Source of the DNA: Noviherbaspirillum humi
Lineage (GTDB): Bacteria > Pseudomonadota > Gammaproteobacteria > Burkholderiales > Burkholderiaceae_D
Length of the DNA stretch: 64,000 bases
Direction of reading: 5' to 3'
NCBI RefSeq assembly: GCF_900188095.1
Contig: NZ_FZOT01000002.1
Span: forward strand, 620,001-684,000
This document shows positions 28,970 to 39,478 of the stretch, in pieces. Position numbers and translations under genes: made by a program. How positions within the stretch are numbered: position 1 is the first letter of the stretch; each line of letters opens with the position of its first letter. A model generated the notes under the pieces. The model had not been told where the DNA came from. It made no database searches and was given only the letters and a program-made list of their open reading frames with translations.

Positions 28970-30433
28970 TTACTGCTTGCGGCTGATGAAGCCGCCTACG
29001 ACTGCGGCATTGGCATTGTTCATCGAGAAAGCGCCGCCGACTTCGTCGGCAGCCGGGCCGAAGAAGCGACCGCTCAGGCCACCGTTCAGCGCGGAAGCGC
29101 CGCTGCCGATTGTGGCAGTACCGTTCAGGTAGTTAGTGACGTTCGAACCCGCTGCGCCCATTAGCACCTTGTTGGTGAAGGCCACCGCCGGCAGTGCGGT
29201 TCCAGCATCGTTAAAGGTCTTCGGTGCCAGGAACGCGACAGTTACCTCACGGGTTGCAAAGTTCACGGTGACCGTCACGTCGCCGTAAAAGCTGGTCGGC
29301 TCCTTGTCCTTGGCATCAGTGTACCAGCCATACGCCCTGCCGCTGTAGGACGCCGTGCCGGTCGTCGGGATGGCGGCGACAGGAGTGGTGCTGCCGAAGG
29401 CATTCACGCCGCGGCGGATCTGGTTATGCTCGGCGCCGGTGGCGCCCCACTCGGCGATCTGTACCGTATCCTGGGTGATCCACTGAGCGAGGTTGCCGTA
29501 ATTGAAGGCGTAGTTGCTCAGGCTGCGGAAGCCCTTGGTGCCGGCACTCGGCGGAGTCGGCGCATGGATGTCGCCATCCTCGTGCATGCGGGATGCCACC
29601 AGGCTGTCCGGGATGCTGCTCGTGGTGGGGTTGACGCGCCATTCGCCGGGCGAGTACTGGACGCGGGAGGGCTGGCCTGTGGCAGTCGCGAAATAGATAT
29701 TGTTGGCGTAGTTGGTTTGTGTGCCTGTCTTGGTAGCGGAGTTGTAATTGTAGAAGGAGGTGTCCGACGCGGCCGGCAGCGCGCTGATCGCGATGCGGCC
29801 ATCGCTGCCCAGGGTGACGCGGCCGGTCCCGTCGTTGAAGGTTTCAACGGTGGTCGGGGCTTCGGTGCGGCCGTCATAGGTGCCACCGAGCTTGCTCAGG
29901 ATGAGGCGCGGATTGGACATCACGCCGGCGGTGGATTTGGCCACGCGCACTTCGGAGACGCCGCCGGTGGCGACATCGAAGCCGGTCGGGTTGGCCGGGT
30001 CGGCAATGGTGGCGGCAGTGTCGGTGGTCGACTTGCCATAGGCCTGCACGCCGGAGCTGGAGAGGCCGATGCCGTTGTCGACGCGGATGACGCTGCTGCC
30101 GCTGCACTGATATTCGGTGCCATCGGCGCAGCTCATCACCAGCGAGGTGCCGGCAGCAACCGCAGCCGGGCCGGCAGTCGCAGTACCGCCGGTGTTCGTG
30201 CCGCCGGTGTTCGTGCCGCCGGTGTTCGTGCCACCCGTGTTGGTACCGCCGGTATTGGTGCCGCCGGTGTTTGTGCCGCCCGTGTTGGTGCCGCCGGTAT
30301 TGGTGCCGGTATTGTTCTTGGTGCTGTCGGTAGCTGCCGAAGTGGAATCGGATCCGCCGCCGCCACCGCAGCCGACGACGGCGAGAGTGACCAGAAGCGA
30401 CAGAAGCTTACGTGTTGGGGCACGACGACTCAT
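28970..30433 (-). CDS. TbpB-like surface lipoprotein with NTGGT repeats
   Basis: A 487-residue lipoprotein. The signal peptide ends in LAVVGC, with Cys as lipid anchor, followed by a Gly run and eight NTGGT-type pentapeptides that form a flexible stalk. The C-terminal third has the handle/barrel pattern of TbpB-like slam-dependent lipoproteins: FYGDVTVTVNFATREVTVAF, then LNGTATIGSGASALNG and GRFFGPAADEVGGAFSM. Such proteins bind host or environmental ligands at the cell surface, but the ligand here is unknown. The ATG at 30433 has GGAG seven bases upstream; a TTG further out is not supported. Confidence 0.8.
   Translation of the reverse strand: MSRRAPTRKLLSLLVTLAVVGCGGGGGSDSTSAATDSTKNNTGTNTGGTNTGGTNTGGTNTGGTNTGGTNTGGTNTGGTNTGGTATAGPAAVAAGTSLVMSCADGTEYQCSGSSVIRVDNGIGLSSSGVQAYGKSTTDTAATIADPANPTGFDVATGGVSEVRVAKSTAGVMSNPRLILSKLGGTYDGRTEAPTTVETFNDGTGRVTLGSDGRIAISALPAASDTSFYNYNSATKTGTQTNYANNIYFATATGQPSRVQYSPGEWRVNPTTSSIPDSLVASRMHEDGDIHAPTPPSAGTKGFRSLSNYAFNYGNLAQWITQDTVQIAEWGATGAEHNQIRRGVNAFGSTTPVAAIPTTGTASYSGRAYGWYTDAKDKEPTSFYGDVTVTVNFATREVTVAFLAPKTFNDAGTALPAVAFTNKVLMGAAGSNVTNYLNGTATIGSGASALNGGLSGRFFGPAADEVGGAFSMNNANAAVVGGFISRKQ
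30186..30305. repeat. 8 x 15-bp tandem repeat inside the TbpB-like gene
   Basis: Eight 15-bp units (plus-strand ccgccggtgttcgtg and close variants) code for Asn-Thr-Gly-Gly-Thr on the minus strand. The period is a multiple of three, so copy-number changes would alter stalk length without a frameshift. Confidence 0.95.
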
Positions 30434-30766
30434 AGAATTCTCCAAATGGGGTTTGTCAACGTTGTCCGCTTCATGCTGCTTGTTGCTTGCGAAGCGGGCA
30501 CAGGACAGAAGTTATCGAAGAGTCCTGCTGGCAAATTTGACAGCAGACAAAATTCGAATCCACCTGGAAAAAAGTTGAATCGATGTTTGCGTCAGCACAG
30601 CTGAGGAAATCTTTTCGCGCCGGCTGGCGTTGCTTGATGCCTGCGCTGCAGGCTCGAGACGCCAGGTTCAGTTCGGCTGCCCATGATTTTTCACAAACAT
30701 TGCGCGCAATCTGATTTCACGCAAACCACCTTGTGCGGTAGCGAAAGAGCCGCATGTTGCGTCAGC
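30434..30766. other. intergenic region upstream of the TbpB-like gene
   Basis: About 330 bp between the small Pro-rich gene and the TbpB-like gene. It is less GC-rich than its neighbours but I see no supported promoter, terminator or RNA. Confidence 0.5.
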
Positions 30767-30961
30767 TCAAAGCCGTTGACCGGATCGGGATGGAATCGAC
30801 TGCTTCCCGGGTGCGGGCTCGGAGGAAGGTTCCGCCGTCGACGGCTGGTCCTGCGGAATCGGATGGTAGGCGGGATTGATGAGCGGATCTTGACCAGGCT
30901 GGTCGGTGCGCGGCTGTATCGGCGCCGGCTTGCCGGTATCGGGGCGTCCCGGGGTATCCAT
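30767..30961 (-). CDS. small proline-rich hypothetical protein
   Basis: A 64-residue protein, Pro/Gln/Asp-rich throughout (MDTPGRPDTGKPAPIQPRTD and on), with no hydrophobic segment or signal peptide, so it is probably disordered and cytosolic. An AGGC/GAGG site lies six to eight bases before the ATG. Similar small Pro-rich proteins are common in Oxalobacteraceae, but no function is known. A longer overlapping frame at 30762-31001 is less likely to be real. It might be chance. Confidence 0.5.
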   Translation of the reverse strand: MDTPGRPDTGKPAPIQPRTDQPGQDPLINPAYHPIPQDQPSTAEPSSEPAPGKQSIPSRSGQRL

Positions 30962-31070
30962 GTCGTGCCTCGCGAGATGGCTGATCCGGTTCGACCGGCA
31001 TCAGCCTCCCGGGTTCACCCCCGGCATGACGACGCCCGCGACGCCTGGCGGCATGGCGGGCGTCGCGCCG

Positions 31071-32216
31071 TCATTGGGCAACGTCCACGCTGCCGCTTTC
31101 GTTCACCTTGCCGGCCACCAGGGTGGCTGAACCGGATGCATCCACGCTGGCCACCGTGTGCGTGCCGGAGCCGGTGATGAACAGCTTGCCCGATCGGTCG
31201 ATGGTGATGCCGCCGATCGGCTGCGCCACGGCGAACGGACCGCCTACCTGCTGATGCTGACCCGATGGCGTGATGCGATGGATGGTCAGTTCGTCATTGA
31301 CGAGATAGATGTTGTCGGCGGCATCGACGGTCAGCGCGAAGGCATTGCTGAACAGCGCAGGACCGGTGTCGCTGCGGTAGTTCCCCAGCACCGTCGACAC
31401 GGTACCGGTCTGCGACGAGACTTTTCGCAGCAGTGCGCTGCCCTCGGGAATGTTCTGCGCCGGCGGGCCGAGCCAGTCGGTGAAGTAAATGTCGCCATTG
31501 CTCGCCACGTCGATGCCATGCGGACCGATCAGGCTGGCGCTGCCGGCCGGGCCATCGCTCCTGCCGCGCAGGCCGCGGCTGCCGGCGACGGTGCTGACCG
31601 CGCCATCCGGCGCGATCCTGCGGATCAGGTAATTCTCGGCATCGGCGACGAGAACGTTCCCGCCTCCATCCACTGCCAGGCCGTGGGGAAAGTTGAACCG
31701 GGCTGCTGAGCCTGCGCCATCCGCGTCGCCGCTCGCCGCCACCGCGCCGGCGAGCGTGGTGACCACGCCCTGCGGGCTGACCTTGCGCACCGCATGCATG
31801 TCCGTGACGTACAGATTGCCGCCGCTGTCGATGGCGATGCCGCGCGGGTTGGTGAAGGTGGCGGCGCTGCCGGCGCCATCATTGCTGCCCGCCACGCCGG
31901 CGCGTCCGGCCAGAGTCAGCACCCTGCCGTCGGGCGTGATCTGACGGATGGTGAAGTTGCGCCTGTCGGCGACGAACAGATTGCCTTGCGCATCGACGGC
32001 GATGCCATCCGGATTGTTGAAGCGCGCTGCCAGCGCACGGCTCGAGGCGGTGCTGGCGTCATCGTTCGCGGCGGACGGCTTCGAATTCGATGCGGGGGCG
32101 CTCACCGGATTACCGGATGCGGAGGAAAGCGATGATGCGGCGCCGGTGTCGGCGCCTCCACCGCCGCAGCCGGCGAGAATCAGGGCGAGCGCGCTTGCGG
32201 CAATTAGCTTTTGCAT
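31071..32216 (-). CDS. NHL-repeat lipoprotein (beta-propeller)
   Basis: A 381-residue lipoprotein with signal peptide ALALILAGC and Cys16 as anchor. After a disordered Ser/Ala stretch (17-60) at least five NHL repeats follow, each with the pattern FNNPDGIAVDAQGNLFVAD and a following R-x-I-TPDG turn. NHL propellers bind proteins, nucleic acids or sugars; here the protein faces the periplasm or surface. The ligand is unknown. It has no operon partner; the small Pro-rich gene is 109 bp downstream on the same strand. Confidence 0.85.
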   Translation of the reverse strand: MQKLIAASALALILAGCGGGGADTGAASSLSSASGNPVSAPASNSKPSAANDDASTASSRALAARFNNPDGIAVDAQGNLFVADRRNFTIRQITPDGRVLTLAGRAGVAGSNDGAGSAATFTNPRGIAIDSGGNLYVTDMHAVRKVSPQGVVTTLAGAVAASGDADGAGSAARFNFPHGLAVDGGGNVLVADAENYLIRRIAPDGAVSTVAGSRGLRGRSDGPAGSASLIGPHGIDVASNGDIYFTDWLGPPAQNIPEGSALLRKVSSQTGTVSTVLGNYRSDTGPALFSNAFALTVDAADNIYLVNDELTIHRITPSGQHQQVGGPFAVAQPIGGITIDRSGKLFITGSGTHTVASVDASGSATLVAGKVNESGSVDVAQ

Positions 32217-32728
32217 GACAACTCCAAGAAAACGTTACGGACCGGCTTCATCCTGCATGCGAAGCCGGGCTTGGCTTCAAGGTAACGTTGAACTTTTTGT
32301 TGCCGCTTGCGCTTGCATAAGGGAAGCAATGTGGCGACACGGAACCACATCAAGCGTGGATGCAAAACCCCACCCTATCGCATTGCCATTTTTTTAATCA
32401 TGCTCTGCATTAATGATCCGATAGATTAAGCGCAAGCTTTCTTCATCCGGGCGGCACGGATTCGCTATCGGCTCTCTGGAATCGCCCCATCGTTCCACCA
32501 TGTCGAATTTACAGATGGCGATGTAGCGCATGCCCGATGCCGGCAACGGCTGCGTCCATCCGCGTCGGCACGGCAGGCGCTGATGCAGGTCGAAGGAACG
32601 CCTGTACGGCGTGGCGCTTGGCGGGGTTGCGACTGCCGGCGATCGGCACCGATATTGCTTCGGCCGTCCCTGCTACCCGCCGCCGCAGTGCGAGCAGGGA
32701 TTCCTTCATTACCGCAGAGGAGAACTTC
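32217..32728. other. divergent intergenic region, no gene seen
   Basis: About 510 bp between the NHL lipoprotein gene and the CBS-pair gene. It must hold both promoters, but I cannot pick out convincing -35/-10 pairs. No terminator or RNA is evident. Confidence 0.5.
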
Positions 32729-33175
32729 ATGCAGACCGTTGCCGATATCATGACCCGCGACGTCATGAGCATTTCACCGCAGGAAACCGTGCGCCGCGCG
32801 GCACAGTTGATGGACGAATTGAATGTGGGCGCCATCCCGGTATGCGACGGCGCCGAGCTGATCGGCATGGTGACTGATCGCGACATTACCGTGCGCGCCA
32901 CTTCCGCCGGGCAGTCGCCGGATGAGACCCGGGTGCAGGACGTGATGAGCGCCGACGTGCGCTGGTGCTACGACGACCAGCCGGTGGACGAAGTGATGAA
33001 CCAGATGCGCGATGCCCAGATCCGCCGCATTCCCGTCATGGACCACGAAACCCGCAACCTGGTTGGCATCGTGTCGCTCGGCGACCTCGCCACCAAGCAC
33101 TCGGCCGAAGTCGATCACACGCTGGAACGCATTTCGACGCCGGCACAGCCCGATCGCCCGCAACTGAATTCCTGA
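32729..33175 (+). CDS. CBS-domain pair protein
   Basis: A 148-residue stand-alone pair of CBS domains. The first has [20 protein letters not shown] with [12 protein letters not shown], the second [20 protein letters not shown] with [11 protein letters not shown], each showing the typical (M/V)T-D-R-D or equivalent nucleotide-contact turn. Such proteins sense adenine nucleotides or NAD(H) and modulate partners. The ATG at 32729 has AGAGGAG five bases upstream; the open frame continues further upstream without coding character. It precedes the deacetylase-like gene by 167 bp on the same strand. Confidence 0.92.
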   Translation: MQTVADIMTRDVMSISPQETVRRAAQLMDELNVGAIPVCDGAELIGMVTDRDITVRATSAGQSPDETRVQDVMSADVRWCYDDQPVDEVMNQMRDAQIRRIPVMDHETRNLVGIVSLGDLATKHSAEVDHTLERISTPAQPDRPQLNS

Positions 33176-33342
33176 GCACTGCGGTAACTGGGGCGGTGCT
33201 GCCGCATCGGCGCATTCCAAAATCTCGGATGCGGCGCCGCGACGGCGAATTAACATACAGCAGCACTCTCGGACGCGCCGCGTGGGGGCGCGTCGGCCTG
33301 CCAGCATCGGCGGGCGTCTTGCGCGACAAGGAGAGCCTGTTC

Positions 33343-34065
33343 ATGAGCCTGCTGTTCACCTGCTCCGTCGATGGCGGTCACCCCGCCGATCTGCGCGTAT
33401 CCGATCTGCTGGCAAAGCATGAGGTGCGCGCCACCTTCTTCATTCCGCCGCGCCGCCGCGCCGGCCAGCCGTTTTTCACGCGGCAGCAGATGCGCGAACT
33501 GGGACAACGCTTCGAGCTCGGCTCGCTCGCGCGCAGCGAGCGCCCGCTTACGGAATTGAGCGCGCGGGAAGCTGGCAGCGACATTTTCGACAGCAAGCGC
33601 CGGCTGGAAGATCACCTGGGACGCGCCGTCAGCGGCTTCGCCTATCCCAAAGGCGCGTACCGCCAGCGCGAGATCGACCTGGTGAAAGCCTGCGGCTTCC
33701 GCTATGCGCGCAACCTGACGACGCTGCGCATCGATGCCGGCAGCACGCCGTTCGAGATGCCGGTCACCATGCAGTTCTACCCGCATTTCCGCGGCGTCTA
33801 TCTATGCAGCTTTCTCGGCCACGGCGGCTGGCCGCAACGCTGCGCCGGCCTGCGGCTGGCGTTGCGGCACGTCGGCTGGATGGAGCGGCTGCATGCCATG
33901 CTGAATCTGGCGCGGCTCAAGGAAGGCGTGTTCCACCTCCATCTGAAGTCGGCGGAGTTGGAGGCCCTGGCCCTGTGGGCAGCGCTCGATGGCTTTCTGG
34001 CCTGCGCGGCGGCATGCACCCCGCCAGGCAACCGGCTCGACAATGAGCAGCTTTTCCTTCGCTAG
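33343..34065 (+). CDS. NodB-homology polysaccharide deacetylase-like protein, degenerate metal site
   Basis: A 240-residue protein with the NodB fold pattern: FTCSVDGGHPADLRVSDLLA at the N-terminus, VRATFFIP, and SGFAYPKGAYR at about residue 97. In active enzymes motif 1 is T/S-x-D-D-G and motif 2 is H-xxx-H; here motif 1 reads SVDGG (second Asp lost) and motif 2 reads GSLARSERPL (both His lost, residues 60-69). The metal triad is therefore missing and the protein is probably not a standard deacetylase. ATG at 33343 follows AAGGAGAG. It has no signal peptide. Confidence 0.85.
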   Translation: MSLLFTCSVDGGHPADLRVSDLLAKHEVRATFFIPPRRRAGQPFFTRQQMRELGQRFELGSLARSERPLTELSAREAGSDIFDSKRRLEDHLGRAVSGFAYPKGAYRQREIDLVKACGFRYARNLTTLRIDAGSTPFEMPVTMQFYPHFRGVYLCSFLGHGGWPQRCAGLRLALRHVGWMERLHAMLNLARLKEGVFHLHLKSAELEALALWAALDGFLACAAACTPPGNRLDNEQLFLR

Positions 34066-34192
34066 TTCTTCTATCCGGCGCTGCGCGTCGACGCCGCCTG
34101 AGGGCCCAGGCATGCAACCCAATTTGTTGCCAGGTTTATTGCACCGATCTTCAACACCGGCTTAGTCTGAAACGTCTGCTCTGAAACCGTCT

Positions 34193-35134
34193 TCAAGCAG
34201 GCATTTTTTTCCTGCCGAACAGCTTGCTCCCGAAGCTTGCGACGGCCACCACGATGGCGCCGGCGGCGATGCCGACCGCGACGTTGAGCAGCATGGAGAC
34301 CAGGCCACCGAGGATGGCGCCGGCATGCGGCATCGAATGGACGGCTTCTTCCGAATGATGCACCCAGGCTTGCAGCATCGGTATGCCATGGATGAGGATG
34401 CCGCCGCCGACCATGAACATGGCGATGGTGCCCACCACTGACAGCGTCTTCATCATGTAGGGCGCGGCCTTGAGGATCAGGCGGCCGATTCTGCGCTGCC
34501 CCTCGCCGTCCCTGCGGCTCAGGTAGAGGCCGGCATCGTCCAGCTTGACGATGCCGGCGACCAGGCCATACACGCCAATCGTCATCACCAGGGCGATGCT
34601 GCTCAGCACGATGACCTGGGTCCAGAAAGGCGCGTCCGCCACCGTGCCGAGCGTGATGGCGACGATCTCGGCCGACAGGATGAAGTCGGTGCGCACCGCG
34701 CCTTTGATCTTGTCCTTCTCGAAGGCGATGATATCGACCTCCGGATCGGAAACCGCCTTCGCCAGTTCGGCATGGTGCTGCTGGTCCTCGCCGCGGCTGT
34801 GCAGAAATTTGTGCGCCACTTTTTCGAAGCCCTCGTAGCAGAGGAAGGCGCCGCCGATCATCAGCAGCGGCGTCACCGCCCACGGCGCGAAGGCGCTGAT
34901 GAGCAGGGCCGCCGGCACCAGGATCAGCTTGTTCAGCAGCGATCCCTTGCACACCGCCCATACCACGGAGAGTTCGCGGTCGGCCCGGACGCCGGTGACC
35001 TGCTGTGCATTGAGGGCTAGATCGTCGCCGAGCACGCCAGTGGTTTTCTTCACCGCCACCTTGGTCATGGTGGCGACGTCATCCAGGATCAGCGAGATAT
35101 CGTCCAGCAACGCGAGCAGGCTTGCGGCGGCCAT
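34193..35134 (-). CDS. DUF808 inner-membrane protein (YedI-like)
   Basis: A 313-residue membrane protein of the DUF808 family. It starts [20 protein letters not shown] and contains [33 protein letters not shown] and [18 protein letters not shown], the family hallmarks, with six to eight hydrophobic segments. Function is unknown. The frame extends to 35155, but the ATG at 35134 has AAGGAG six bases upstream. It stands alone, divergent from the tRNA gene. Confidence 0.92.
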   Translation of the reverse strand: MAAASLLALLDDISLILDDVATMTKVAVKKTTGVLGDDLALNAQQVTGVRADRELSVVWAVCKGSLLNKLILVPAALLISAFAPWAVTPLLMIGGAFLCYEGFEKVAHKFLHSRGEDQQHHAELAKAVSDPEVDIIAFEKDKIKGAVRTDFILSAEIVAITLGTVADAPFWTQVIVLSSIALVMTIGVYGLVAGIVKLDDAGLYLSRRDGEGQRRIGRLILKAAPYMMKTLSVVGTIAMFMVGGGILIHGIPMLQAWVHHSEEAVHSMPHAGAILGGLVSMLLNVAVGIAAGAIVVAVASFGSKLFGRKKMPA

Positions 35135-35266
35135 AAAAGACTCCTTGACGGGCAATCAATATTACTCAGATGGCAAGCTGCGGCCAAGGTTCGCCTTGCC
35201 GCTCCCGGCGCGATGCGAAGCTTGGCCGGCACGCCATGTTAGTCCCACGAAATATTTCCCCGAGGT

Positions 35267-35296
35267 TTGCATGCGCTTCGAAATCGCACGTAAAAT
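35267..35296 (+). promoter_or_regulatory. promoter of tRNA-Gly
   Basis: TTGCAT (35267-35272), an 18-bp spacer and TAAAAT (35291-35296) end nine bases before the tRNA 5' end, the right place for a stable RNA promoter. Confidence 0.65.
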
Positions 35297-35305
35297 GGCA
35301 TACAT

Positions 35306-35379
35306 GCGGGTGTAGCTCAATGGTAGAGCAGAAGCTTCCCAAGCTTACGACGAGGGTTCGATTCCCTTCACCCGCTCCA
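35306..35379 (+). tRNA. tRNA-Gly, anticodon CCC
   Basis: A 74-nt tRNA with CCA encoded. The acceptor stem pairs GCGGGTG with CACCCGC, the D arm is GCTC...GAGC, the anticodon loop is TTCCCAA (CCC, reading GGG), and the T arm GAGGG-TTCGATT-CCCTT is standard. The fold is close to E. coli glyU. The outermost pair of the anticodon stem appears to be a G-A mismatch, which does not suggest a broken gene. Confidence 0.97.
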
Positions 35380-35715
35380 GTCAACCGCATCCGCCCCATT
35401 CCCGCCTTTTCCGGCCGCCACGGCTTTCATTGAAGATGCCGTCCGCCAGCGCGATCATCATCACGTTTTCCGGCTTGACAATTCGGCACGCCGCTCGTAA
35501 GTTGGAGGCTCAGCATTCCCAAAGGGGAGTAGCCTCACTGCACCAGCCGTCAATACGGGAATCTTCCCCGGCCTGCAGGCAACGGCAACGTTGTGGCAAG
35601 ACCTTTACCGGCTCGAGGTAAAGGCTTGCTCGCCCCTTCCTCACATGTCTCTTCGCCGGTGCGGCGAATGCCCGATCAATCGATTCACCCAACCGCAAGC
35701 TTGGAGGACATTGAC
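35380..35715. other. leader region between tRNA-Gly and the universal stress gene
   Basis: About 335 bp without a gene. It holds a possible promoter (TTGACA at 35475-35480, 17 bp, TAAGTT at 35498-35503) and an inverted repeat CCTTTACC/GGTAAAGG at 35602-35623 that would fold in the leader of the stress-protein mRNA. Confidence 0.5.
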
Positions 35716-36225
35716 GTGGCAAACATCCTGATCCCTATCGACGGTTCGCTGAGCGCCCTGGGCGCGGTCAAGCAAGTCATCAAGAACAGCGCGTTCCAGC
35801 CGCAGCCGACCACGGTGCGCCTGTTGAACGTGCAGCCTGTTTTTTCGAAGCACATCACCCGGTTTCTGCGGGAGCGCGAGGTACATGCCTTCCAGACGGA
35901 CCGTGCGGAACGTGCGCTGGCCGGCGCGGTCGGGATGCTGCAGCAGGCAGGCCTGCCCTACTCCGTGCACGTGCGGCGCGGCAGGATCGTGGAAGCCATT
36001 CTTGCCTGCTGCAGCGAAACCCGCTGCGACAGGATCGTCATGGGCACCGCGCCCAAGCATGCGCTGGCGCGCTGGCTGCAGGGCTCCATCATCAACACCG
36101 TCATCGCCCGCGCCCACGTGCCGGTGGAAGTGGTGAGCACCGGCGAGGAAACCCTGCTCGACCGCATCGGGGTGCCGGTCAGCATCGGCGCCGGCCTGAT
36201 GGTGCTGGTGGCGCTCAGCGACTAG
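35716..36225 (+). CDS. universal stress protein family, with hydrophobic C-terminus
   Basis: A 169-residue UspA-fold protein, starting at a GTG with TTGGAGG upstream: ANILIPIDGSLSALGAVKQV. Residues 90-130 hold the nucleotide-binding loop, but the usual G-xx-G-x9-G(S/T) is altered to MGTAPKHALARWLQGS, with Pro replacing the second Gly. The last 20 residues (IGVPVSIGAGLMVLVALSD) are hydrophobic and unusual for a Usp; they could anchor the protein to the membrane. It is monocistronic. Confidence 0.88.
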   Translation: MANILIPIDGSLSALGAVKQVIKNSAFQPQPTTVRLLNVQPVFSKHITRFLREREVHAFQTDRAERALAGAVGMLQQAGLPYSVHVRRGRIVEAILACCSETRCDRIVMGTAPKHALARWLQGSIINTVIARAHVPVEVVSTGEETLLDRIGVPVSIGAGLMVLVALSD

Positions 36226-36421
36226 CGGGCCTTGCGGAAACGGGTGGTTGGCGCTTGCGCGCAGTCGGGCGAGAGCGTGCGGCGAGACGGCGATGCCTCG
36301 CCGGCGGCGGGGTCCTGATGTGGCGGCAGCATGGAATGACCGAAGATTCGGGAATCGGTCGGGCCTACCTCATCTGCGGTAAACTACGCCGCTTTTCCGC
36401 CGCGCATTCCGCCCAACCCGC

Positions 36422-37141
36422 ATGTCCGACTCCCATACCCCCAAGGCCTCCGGCAAACCGATGTTCTACGACCCGACGGAGCGCCGCATCCGCAGCTTCG
36501 TCACCCGCGCCGGCCGCTTGTCGGACGCTCAGGCCAGGGCCATCGAGACACTCGGTCCGCGATTCTGCCTCCCCTATGCCAAGGACAGGCTGGACCTGGA
36601 GGCCGCCTTCGGCCGCGCCGCGCCCACCATTCTGGAGATCGGCTTCGGCATGGGCGAGACCACGGCCGCCATCGCCGCCGGCATGCCGGTGAAAAATTTC
36701 CTCGGCGTGGAAGTGCATACGCCCGGCGTCGGCAGCCTGCTCAAGCTGATCGGCGAACGCAACCTCTCCAATCTGCGCATCGTGCAGCACGATGCGGTGG
36801 AAGTGCTGACCCACATGGTCGCCCCCGAAGCGCTCGCCGGCGCGCATGTATTCTTCCCTGACCCCTGGCACAAGGCCCGCCACAACAAGCGGCGCCTGAT
36901 CCAGGGGCCGCTGGTGCAGCTGCTGGCATCGCGCCTGGCGCCGGGCGGTTACCTGCATTGCGCCACCGACTGGCAGGACTATGCCGAGCAGATGCTGCAG
37001 GTGCTGAGCGACGAGCCGGCGCTGCGCAATACCGCCGAGGGCTACGCGCCGCGGCCGGACTACCGGCCGGTGACGAAGTTCGAGAACCGCGGCCTGCGGC
37101 TCGGCCACGGCGTGTGGGACCTGGTGTTCGTCAAGAAATAG
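36422..37141 (+). CDS. trmB: tRNA (guanine46-N7)-methyltransferase
   Basis: A 239-residue SAM-dependent methyltransferase that makes m7G46 in tRNA. Motif I is [15 protein letters not shown], and the TrmB-specific [17 protein letters not shown] carries the catalytic Asp; [10 protein letters not shown] is also conserved. The C-terminal [19 protein letters not shown] is typical. It is convergent with the small gene at 37159-37569. Confidence 0.96.
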   Translation: MSDSHTPKASGKPMFYDPTERRIRSFVTRAGRLSDAQARAIETLGPRFCLPYAKDRLDLEAAFGRAAPTILEIGFGMGETTAAIAAGMPVKNFLGVEVHTPGVGSLLKLIGERNLSNLRIVQHDAVEVLTHMVAPEALAGAHVFFPDPWHKARHNKRRLIQGPLVQLLASRLAPGGYLHCATDWQDYAEQMLQVLSDEPALRNTAEGYAPRPDYRPVTKFENRGLRLGHGVWDLVFVKK

Positions 37142-37158
37142 GAAGGAAAAGGAAGCCC

Positions 37159-37569
37159 TTACCAGCGCTTCCTGATGCGGAAGTCGTGGTCGAGCACGAT
37201 GCGCGTCGTCGCGATCAGGCTGCTCAGGCCCAGCACCAGCTGGGTCAGCTTCTCGCCCGGCAGCGGCCAGATCTGACCGCGCGGCGGCTCGGTGCCGGTA
37301 GCGGCGGCGATCAGCGGCGCAACCCATTCCGCCTCCGGCGTCACGTCAAGCACGATGTCGCCTTCCGGCATGGTATGCATGTAGATTTCTCCGCCGTGGC
37401 CCAGCCCGAAGCAAATGCCGTAGCCGGTGGCATTCGGTTTGAGGCCGGCTTCGCGCGCCACGCGCTGCAGGTCGCGGTTGTAGCTGTCCATCCAGGCTTC
37501 GACGTCGTAGGTGGTGTCGAGCACGATCCAGGGACGGTCGGACAGGTCGGGGATGTCGTCTTCGGTCAT
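37159..37569 (-). CDS. conserved hypothetical protein, 136 aa
   Basis: A soluble protein of 136 residues without a family I can name. It begins MTEDDIPDLSDRPWIVLDTT and contains ATGYGICFGLGHGGEIYMHT and a basic ending DHDFRIRKRW. No signal peptide, no cysteine pairs beyond one Cys. It lies 33 bp after recQ on the same strand and is convergent with trmB. The composition and in-frame GC-rich codon use look like a genuine housekeeping-type gene. Confidence 0.7.
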   Translation of the reverse strand: MTEDDIPDLSDRPWIVLDTTYDVEAWMDSYNRDLQRVAREAGLKPNATGYGICFGLGHGGEIYMHTMPEGDIVLDVTPEAEWVAPLIAAATGTEPPRGQIWPLPGEKLTQLVLGLSSLIATTRIVLDHDFRIRKRW

Positions 37570-37602
37570 GTCGGGTTCAAATCAATTCACTCACGTTCCA
37601 GG

Positions 37603-39429
<1,827 letters not shown>

Positions 39430-39478
39430 GCTTGGCAAGGAAACGAGGAATGCGCCCGGGCCGTCGGTGGCCCCGGGT

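Noticed and set aside
30186..30305. CRISPR-like array
   Set aside because: The units are contiguous 15-bp repeats in a coding frame without spacers; it is a tandem repeat coding for NTGGT.
30762..31001. 79-codon alternative frame overlapping the Pro-rich gene
   Set aside because: Arg/Ser-rich translation with shadow-like composition and no ribosome site; the 64-codon frame is better.
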